DNA from: an uncultured Eubacteriales bacterium
GTDB lineage: Bacteria > Bacillota > Clostridia > Monoglobales > Monoglobaceae
Direction of reading: 5' to 3'
Assembly: GCA_905205855.1 (NCBI GenBank)
Contig: CAJLFL010000008.1
Span: 1-21,059 of the forward strand
DNA length: 21,059 nt
The notes under the pieces were generated by a model. That model made no database searches, was not told the origin of the DNA, and saw only the letters and a program-made list of their open reading frames with translations. A program made the translations under genes and the position numbers. Positions 15,353-21,059 of the stretch are shown here, piece by piece. The first letter of the stretch is position 1. Each line of letters begins with the position of its first letter.

Positions 15353-16528
15353 CTATTGCACACCTCCTGTTATATAGAGAGTGTTCTCCCCTGCATTCCA
15401 TTCAGCAGTATATCCAAGCACCGCAGCCAAAGCGTTAAGCGATACCATATTCTGTCCGTTTTGGTCGGTCACTGCTTTTGAAAGCGTCTTTTTCTCGTTT
15501 CCTATGCTTACCTCGGCGCTTCCGGCTGTCAGCGTTATCTGTGCATCACCGAGCGCTGCGCTCATACCGCCGCTGCCGACTATCGGTATCATACTAAAGC
15601 TTCTGAATGCGCTTTCGGCCGTAACCATCAAATCTTCGCCGTCAAAGCTTGGCTTTACCGCATAGTACATATACTCGCCGTTTACATTTACATTGATTGT
15701 CTTAGGCACCGCACGCATCTGCGGAGTATCGCTTATCGGCGGTTCAATCAAGGTGTCAGGATGCTTAAACGGCGGTCTTACAAAGCCGAGATCTATATCC
15801 TTTCCGGCATCCATACGCAGATAATCAAAATACCACTGTCCTGTATAGAAACGGCTGCTTATTACAATATTATCTATTTTATAACCTGAGCCGCCTGCAA
15901 GCGGATCAAGATTGCTGTAGGTCACATATCCGGTTCTAAGCTGATCGGATTCATATAAAATTTCTGCCTTGCTTGAATCTACATCGTATATCATACGGAT
16001 TCTGTACCACTTGCCGGGAACCATTTTTGAATTCATTCCGCCGCCCGGAACATATCCCAGCTGACCGGTATTGCCGTCAACATAGATACGCAGAATCATC
16101 GTGCCACCTTGATTAAAGGCAATCTGCAAACCGGCAAAATCCTTTTCTCCGGCTTCTTCAAATTTAAACTTCATATCAAAGCCGATTTTACCGCTTGATA
16201 CTCCATCAAAGCTGCGGCTAAAGGCCGGACCGCTGTAATCCTGTCCCGGCACCTTATCGTCAATCATCAGCGCGCTCTGCTTGCTGCCGTTCGGTCCTTC
16301 GGTTTCTGCCAGACTTATCTTTGAATCTCCATATGGCAGGAATGTAATCTCATTGGTTTCTCCCTTTGAAAAATCATAGCAGAAAATATCATTTGCAGTG
16401 GAAATATTACGCGCGGAACCGCCCTTTGCGCGGTTATCGACACGCTCTCTGTATGCATATACGCTGCCGCAGCCGGCTATCATAATTCCGGCAAGCGCCG
16501 CGGCAATACACCTGTTTAAAACTCTCAA
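15353..16528 (-). CDS. Predicted lipoprotein/secreted protein: lectin-like domain + copper-amine-oxidase-N-like stalk domain
   Basis: 391 residues from TTG 16528. GGAGGTG (16535-16541) lies 6 bases upstream; a GTG at 16535 in the same frame overlaps that site. The N-terminus has a hydrophobic stretch ending in a lipobox-like IAGC (Cys20). A signal-peptidase-I-type VYA follows, so it may be a lipoprotein or a freely secreted protein. Residues ~45-245 resemble a concanavalin-A-like jelly roll (FCYDFSKGE, GKIGFDMKFKFEEAGEKD, WYFDYLRMDAG). The C-terminus (~310-391) has the stalk-domain pattern of copper amine oxidase N-type repeats (NMVSLNALAAVLGYTAEWN, NTLYITG). No catalytic residues are recognisable, so binding or scaffolding is likelier than catalysis. 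Its last codons (GGA GGT GTG) form the ribosome binding site of the next lyase gene, and it starts 12 bases after the SLH protein before it. Confidence 0.8.
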   Translation of the reverse strand: MRVLNRCIAAALAGIMIAGCGSVYAYRERVDNRAKGGSARNISTANDIFCYDFSKGETNEITFLPYGDSKISLAETEGPNGSKQSALMIDDKVPGQDYSGPAFSRSFDGVSSGKIGFDMKFKFEEAGEKDFAGLQIAFNQGGTMILRIYVDGNTGQLGYVPGGGMNSKMVPGKWYRIRMIYDVDSSKAEILYESDQLRTGYVTYSNLDPLAGGSGYKIDNIVISSRFYTGQWYFDYLRMDAGKDIDLGFVRPPFKHPDTLIEPPISDTPQMRAVPKTINVNVNGEYMYYAVKPSFDGEDLMVTAESAFRSFSMIPIVGSGGMSAALGDAQITLTAGSAEVSIGNEKKTLSKAVTDQNGQNMVSLNALAAVLGYTAEWNAGENTLYITGGVQ

Positions 16529-16540
16529 TACAGTCACCTC

Positions 16541-19315
16541 CTATTTTACTATTACAATAACGCGCGGCGTACCTATGTCTGTCTGAATTATCAGTCTTGT
16601 GCAGTCAAGCACCGTATCCTTATAACCCATAATATCATCATATCCGCCTGCCGAAACCTTTTCCTTGTCATCCTTCCATTTACTGTCATAGATTACATAG
16701 TGGCAATAGGCGTAGTTTGGTATAATATCGCACATTGAATCCGTTACCGCTGCCATATCGTCCTTGCTCAGCGTTTTGTAAAGCGAGAATCCGTCGGAAT
16801 ACTTCCTCAGCGGATAACCCATCATCAGTGAGAAGCTGCTGTTAAATGCGTCGCTTACAGCGGTAACCTTCATATTATCCGCAATTCTGTAATACAAAAC
16901 CATTGCGGTCGCATAGCCCTTTTGATTTACGTTATAGCGGATTATATCACCGGCCTTTAAATCGGTCGGTTTTAAGGTCGTCGGCAGCTTCTTTGCCTCC
17001 TCGCTTGCCGCTGTTCCTCTGGCAAAGGTGAAGTCCTCCTTGCACAAAATTGAGGCCTCGCCGTTTCTGCCCACTACAACAAGCTTTGTATAATTTGTGC
17101 CGTCCTCCCAGTATTTTTCAATCTGCTTTACCACGCTGATATATACAACATCTTCTATTGTTGCCGAGCCGCTGTTGTCATAAACAACATAATCCGCTGC
17201 CAGAGCATTGTCGGTTATATAATACGGTCTTGCGGTATAGTACGTACCGCTGGAAAAGCTGTTAAGCTTTACATAATTGTAGTTTTCCGCATCCATATAA
17301 TCAACCTTGCCGCCCGGTACAGGACAGCCCAGAAATACTGTGGAATTTTTTGCTATAAACTTTCCGCCGAAGATATAACCGCCCTCACGATAACGATAGT
17401 TGTCGCTCTCACCTGCATAAAGTGCGTCATCGCTCTCTATAGTGTCGGCAGTCGCCCTTACTCCGTCCTTTGTATAGATTGAATCTATATATGACAGCTC
17501 GCCCTTAGCGTTTAAGCGATAGCGTATCGGCTGAGCCGTACAGCTTGCGTCACCTGTCGGATAAATAATGTGTGATGACTTGATAAGACTGTTTAAAACC
17601 TTTATATCGCCGTTGTCATAAGTATTGTTGTCAAGTCCGATTCTGTCTGCCGCGGTCAGCTCTGCAAGCTCGCCATCCGCGTTATAAATTCTGAATCTGT
17701 ACCAGTCATCAAGACTTTTCTCAAGCCTTGTAGCTATCAGATAACCAAAGCTCAGACCGTCCCCGGATTTTATATCGGCAGCATAGCCATAATAATCAAG
17801 CCTTAGTATAACGCTGCTTCCGGCTGTAATTTTGCTTTCGCAGTTCTTTTCGCAGTCGTCCGTCAGCTTGTACTCAGTACCGTTTACGGTAATTCTCTGT
17901 GCGCCGTCCTTTTTGACTATCTTCTCAATCGTGCCGCTTACGGTATCGTTTGAAACATAAATCTTCATATATCCCTGGTCTGCATCTGACTGATAATCAA
18001 ATACGGACAGGATACTGCCGGACGCTATATCCGCAATCGTTATCTCCTTACCCTCTTTATCATAAATAACGGTATACGGATAATTTGCCGTTGTGTCTAC
18101 ATCAATGTACTTCTTGTTATCATATGCATCATATACACGCTTATTGTTTGCGCTTGATGCGCTTACGACAAAATCGGTGTACGCATCAACAAAGATAACA
18201 TCAACCGTATTATCGCCGTCATTGTCAAGCAGGCGTATCTTACCCTGCTTATCCTTTATCAACGACTTGTCAAACGCAGCTCCCGTTGCCGTGCCGTTAT
18301 AGATAACAGGTGACAGCGTGCTATAGCTCTTTGACTTGGTTTTATAGTTCTCGTCATAATACTCAAATGTTCCGTTGCCTATGCTCTTTACATCATCTAT
18401 TGCCGCCTCTGTGATATAATTGTCGGCTGACTTCTTTATCCATATAAGCGAATTTCTTGCCGCGCCCTTATCATACTTATAAAAAGCGTCAACAGAGAAT
18501 CCGAGATAATCTATGGTTTCAATATCGTTTACATAAACAGATATACCGTCTATTGTCATATAATACGGATTGGTAGTATTTTTACCCTTTAAGGCAGACA
18601 GGTCTACCGCCTCAACCACGCCTTTTTGATGAACAATTCCAAAAACGTCAAAGGCAAGCGTATAGCCATCCTCTTTTTTATACTCGCCGTCGTCGCCGTA
18701 CTTTATCTGACGCATCATATCGGTATCAAGAGCATTGGCGCAAAGCTGTGCTGCCGCACCGGTGCTTACACTCTCATCTGTGTTCCCGGTATTGTCAAAA
18801 AGGTTAAGATTTCCTGCTGCAAGCATATAACCTGTCGGAAAGCCTCCCTTTTCCTCTGCAAGGTACTGGTATCCCAAAACGCGGACAAGCATTGCCGCCG
18901 CCTCCTGCTTGGTAATGCTTCTGTCAGGCTCAAACCAGTTTCCGCCCTTGCTGACGATTCCGACATTTGCAAGGGTGTGTATATATCCGGAATAATCCTC
19001 TGCCGAGGAATCCTCAGGCGGCTCAACATCCAAAAACATTCCGCTGCCGCCCTCTGCCGGAGTATATCCGCCGATAAGGCATATCAGCTTTGCAAAATCC
19101 TTTCTGGCAATCGGCGCGGTCAAATCCGCCCCGTCAAGCCAGTCTGCCCCAAGAGCAGTAAGATATTCTGCCGCATCTGCGCCGATTACCTCCGCACCTT
19201 TATTATCTGCGGCAGCCTCTGCAGCTTCTGTATTTTCCTCCGCTGCCGCAGCCGGCATTACTGCCACCGAAGTAATCATTGCAAACGCTAAAAACAAATA
19301 CAATAATTTTCGCAT
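16541..19315 (-). CDS. Secreted protein with N-terminal SLH domains and large uncharacterised body
   Basis: 924 residues from ATG 19315, with AAGGAG 8 bases upstream; a GTG at 19319 lies only 2 bases from that site and is less likely. The signal peptide ends at MPAAAA (~25). Three SLH-type repeats occupy ~48-205. The first is degenerate; the second is clear (LANVGIVSKGG, WFEPDRSITKQEAAAMLVRVLGY); the third contains FPTGYMLAA. SLH domains usually attach proteins to the pyruvylated secondary cell-wall polymer. The remaining ~700 residues look mainly beta-stranded and repetitive, with several YxxxxGxx/EVVD-type turns and one acidic loop, LLDNDGDNTVDVIFVDAY, resembling a calcium-binding site. I recognise no catalytic domain. 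It may be a surface structural or binding protein for the downstream lyases. Its stop overlaps the next gene's ribosome binding site. Confidence 0.85.
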   Translation of the reverse strand: MRKLLYLFLAFAMITSVAVMPAAAAEENTEAAEAAADNKGAEVIGADAAEYLTALGADWLDGADLTAPIARKDFAKLICLIGGYTPAEGGSGMFLDVEPPEDSSAEDYSGYIHTLANVGIVSKGGNWFEPDRSITKQEAAAMLVRVLGYQYLAEEKGGFPTGYMLAAGNLNLFDNTGNTDESVSTGAAAQLCANALDTDMMRQIKYGDDGEYKKEDGYTLAFDVFGIVHQKGVVEAVDLSALKGKNTTNPYYMTIDGISVYVNDIETIDYLGFSVDAFYKYDKGAARNSLIWIKKSADNYITEAAIDDVKSIGNGTFEYYDENYKTKSKSYSTLSPVIYNGTATGAAFDKSLIKDKQGKIRLLDNDGDNTVDVIFVDAYTDFVVSASSANNKRVYDAYDNKKYIDVDTTANYPYTVIYDKEGKEITIADIASGSILSVFDYQSDADQGYMKIYVSNDTVSGTIEKIVKKDGAQRITVNGTEYKLTDDCEKNCESKITAGSSVILRLDYYGYAADIKSGDGLSFGYLIATRLEKSLDDWYRFRIYNADGELAELTAADRIGLDNNTYDNGDIKVLNSLIKSSHIIYPTGDASCTAQPIRYRLNAKGELSYIDSIYTKDGVRATADTIESDDALYAGESDNYRYREGGYIFGGKFIAKNSTVFLGCPVPGGKVDYMDAENYNYVKLNSFSSGTYYTARPYYITDNALAADYVVYDNSGSATIEDVVYISVVKQIEKYWEDGTNYTKLVVVGRNGEASILCKEDFTFARGTAASEEAKKLPTTLKPTDLKAGDIIRYNVNQKGYATAMVLYYRIADNMKVTAVSDAFNSSFSLMMGYPLRKYSDGFSLYKTLSKDDMAAVTDSMCDIIPNYAYCHYVIYDSKWKDDKEKVSAGGYDDIMGYKDTVLDCTRLIIQTDIGTPRVIVIVK

Positions 19316-19320
19316 CGTCA

Positions 19321-21051
19321 CTACTCCTTATTAAGCATAAATTCGTATATCATCTTTGCCGCCTCTGCGCGGGTGCAGGTGTTTGACGGATCAAAGGTAT
19401 TATCATCCCTGCCGTTTATGATTCCTGCCGCCTTCAAGGCATAAACCGCGTCCTTTGCATAATCGGCTATGTCACTGTCATCCGCAAATGCTTCGCCGCG
19501 GCTTACGACCGGCTTGCCTGCAAGACGATAAAGTATTGCTGCCGCATCCTGGCGCGTTACCGCCTCGCCCGTACCGAACATAGTATCGGAAACACCGTTG
19601 ATAATACCACCCTTGACTGCTGCGGCAATATATTTGCTGTACCACGCATCCGCCTCAACGTCTTCAAATGCGGTTTCTGTGCCGTCTATCTCCAGTCCTG
19701 CGGCAAGCACTGCCATTTTGGCAAACTGCTCGCGCGTTACGTTTCCGTCCGGATCAAACATGTTTCTGCCTATACCGTTTACAATCTCTTTCTTTACCAA
19801 AGCCTTGATACTTTCAACCGCCCACGGAACACTGTCCAAATCGGAAAATGAACCGTCTGTTGTCTGCGGTGCCTCTGTCTTTGTATCTCCGCTTATTGTG
19901 CCGCCCCCGACACTCGTTCCTGTACTTGTACCGCCTTTATAGCCGCCGCTGCCGATTCCGCCTGTGCCTCCGGTTGTTCCGCCGCCCTTGCTGCCGCCCG
20001 AAAGTGAGGTTATAGCGGCATTGACCGCCTTTTTAAACTCATCAATCGTGTTATATCCGGCAGAAAGACTGTCCGTCACCTTATCCGGGTTGCTTAAAGC
20101 GTTATAGCTTGTCATATTTATGCCCATATACGCGCCGTGCTTGCTTATCAGCCTTGTATAATCGCCCCAGCTGCCAGGATTTTGTATAACCGCAAGGCAC
20201 ACGCTGTCCTTAAAAAGCTTTTGCAGCTGCTCGTCTGTATATATACTGCTGCCGATAATCAGCTTTGCAAATGCACTCTTTTGCGTATCGGACAGGGTAT
20301 CTTTATATGTCGCGATAAAGTCGGCGTCAAGCTTAAACTCCTCTGCATAATCTATCGGATTTAAAATACCCTCGCTGAAAGCTGTCAGCTTTGCGGCATA
20401 TTCAAGCTTTGCCACAAAGTCGGACGGCTGCATAGCAGCAAGTTCTTTTGTATTCTTTAATACCTCGTACACTGTTTTGTCAAATCCGTCCGCGCTTACC
20501 TTAAATATAACGCTGTCCGCCTTTATTACCAAAAGTCTTGCATTTTTGCTGTCGGCAGCTTTGATGTCCAGTATCTCTGCCAAGCCTGCGGCTGTCGCGT
20601 CCTTACCGCTTAAATATTCCGCAGCGGCTTTTATAAGGTCGGTTTTGTTTTCAAGGCTTGCATAATAAAAGCTTTGTACCGACGGATTTTTCGCATCGGC
20701 GGAGGTCGTTATGATTATTGTATAATCTCCCGGCTGATTGTCCGACATACTGATTTCCGCTTTGTACGCGCCATCTGAGGCGGTAAGCGCCGGCATATAT
20801 GCCGCAAGCATATCGGCGTCGATTATCTCTGTTATGCTTTTTGCACTGTAATCCGTATCGTCACCCTCAGGATTCGGCTTTATAACGGTTATGCTTACAG
20901 CCGTACCATAGGCTGCACCGTCTGTCGTGCCGGAAATCGTCATTATTCCGGAATTGTCATCCACGCTGATGTCAGCCGCCTCTGCAAAGGAGCTTACCGA
21001 GAGCATAGCGCATACAATCAGCATAGCGATTATAAATTTTATTTTTGTCAT
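19321..21051 (-). CDS. Secreted protein with three C-terminal SLH domains
   Basis: 576 residues with a signal peptide (MTKIKFIIAMLIVCAMLSVSS, cleavage near FAEA). Residues ~26-130 resemble an Ig-like bacterial domain. Residues ~135-350 are helical and unrecognised. A glycine/threonine/serine-rich linker spans ~352-388. Three good SLH repeats follow at ~401-455, 461-513 and 520-576 (AVESIKALVKKEIVNGIG, YIAAAVKGGIINGVS, AVYALKAAGIINGRDDNTFDP). The protein should be anchored to the cell wall by its C-terminus with the N-terminal part displayed. It is the first gene visible in the minus-strand run. Only 8 bases upstream of the ATG lie within the window, so its ribosome binding site, promoter and any earlier operon gene cannot be seen; the frame may also start further upstream. 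The last codons (AAG GAG) form the ribosome binding site of the next gene, which starts 5 bases after the stop. Confidence 0.9.
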   Translation of the reverse strand: MTKIKFIIAMLIVCAMLSVSSFAEAADISVDDNSGIMTISGTTDGAAYGTAVSITVIKPNPEGDDTDYSAKSITEIIDADMLAAYMPALTASDGAYKAEISMSDNQPGDYTIIITTSADAKNPSVQSFYYASLENKTDLIKAAAEYLSGKDATAAGLAEILDIKAADSKNARLLVIKADSVIFKVSADGFDKTVYEVLKNTKELAAMQPSDFVAKLEYAAKLTAFSEGILNPIDYAEEFKLDADFIATYKDTLSDTQKSAFAKLIIGSSIYTDEQLQKLFKDSVCLAVIQNPGSWGDYTRLISKHGAYMGINMTSYNALSNPDKVTDSLSAGYNTIDEFKKAVNAAITSLSGGSKGGGTTGGTGGIGSGGYKGGTSTGTSVGGGTISGDTKTEAPQTTDGSFSDLDSVPWAVESIKALVKKEIVNGIGRNMFDPDGNVTREQFAKMAVLAAGLEIDGTETAFEDVEADAWYSKYIAAAVKGGIINGVSDTMFGTGEAVTRQDAAAILYRLAGKPVVSRGEAFADDSDIADYAKDAVYALKAAGIINGRDDNTFDPSNTCTRAEAAKMIYEFMLNKE

Positions 21052-21059
21052 ATTATACT

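Noticed and set aside
18626..19291. 221-codon open frame on the plus strand opposite the N-terminal SLH gene.
   Set aside because: It is antisense to clear SLH coding sequence, Cys/Arg-rich in a shadow-like way, and has no ribosome binding site that I can see.
21052..21057. TATAAT directly upstream of the first SLH gene's ATG on the minus strand.
   Set aside because: A -10 box adjoining the ATG would start transcription inside the coding region, and no -35 can be checked because the window ends here.
1..21059. CRISPR arrays, transposases, integrases, tRNA or rRNA genes.
   Set aside because: No regularly spaced direct repeats, no recombinase-like reading frames and no tRNA or rRNA signatures were seen on either strand.

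Overview
The window comes from a low-to-moderate-GC, endospore-forming member of the Clostridia (Bacillota). The evidence is a germination protease gene (gpr) divergent from rpsT (a neighbourhood also known in Bacillus), strong GGAGGTG-type ribosome binding sites, frequent TTG starts, a YitT-family membrane protein, and secreted proteins with S-layer homology (SLH) domains. I cannot name genus or species from sequence alone.

Layout. (1) Bases 2-655 (+): 3' part of an AraC-family regulator whose start lies outside the window. (2) 652-1611 (-): gpr, convergent with the regulator and overlapping it by 3 bases at the stop codons. (3) 1612-1929: a 318-base non-coding stretch with a good sigma-A promoter and a 33-bp imperfect hairpin, ahead of (4) rpsT (1930-2190, +) and its terminator. 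(5) 2317-5448 (+): a 1043-residue membrane protein that looks like two GT-C glycosyltransferase units joined through a discoidin-like domain, with its own promoter. A long, probably bidirectional terminator follows (5501-5540). (6) 5559-21051 (-): a run of seven genes with gaps of 1-34 bases that reads as one operon. In transcription order: a protein with three C-terminal SLH domains; a 924-residue protein with N-terminal SLH domains; a predicted lipoprotein or secreted protein with a lectin-like domain and a copper-amine-oxidase-N-like stalk domain; two tandem heparinase II/III-type polysaccharide lyases; a nitrilase-superfamily amidohydrolase with an extra N-terminal domain; and a YitT-family membrane protein.

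How the genes may work together. The seven-gene run looks like a cell-surface polysaccharide-processing locus. SLH proteins normally bind the secondary cell-wall polysaccharide, and the lectin-like and CBM6/35-like domains suggest glycan binding. The two lyases share every catalytic-type motif I can identify, so they probably cleave a uronic-acid-containing polymer. The nitrilase-like protein has no signal peptide and would act in the cytoplasm. No transporter, sulfatase or unsaturated-uronyl hydrolase is visible here, so the substrate and the fate of the products are open. The combination of two SLH proteins, two unanchored lyases, a lectin-like protein and a nitrilase in one operon is the best candidate for an undescribed system. 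The hairpin leader before rpsT and the double GT-C fusion are separate points of interest.
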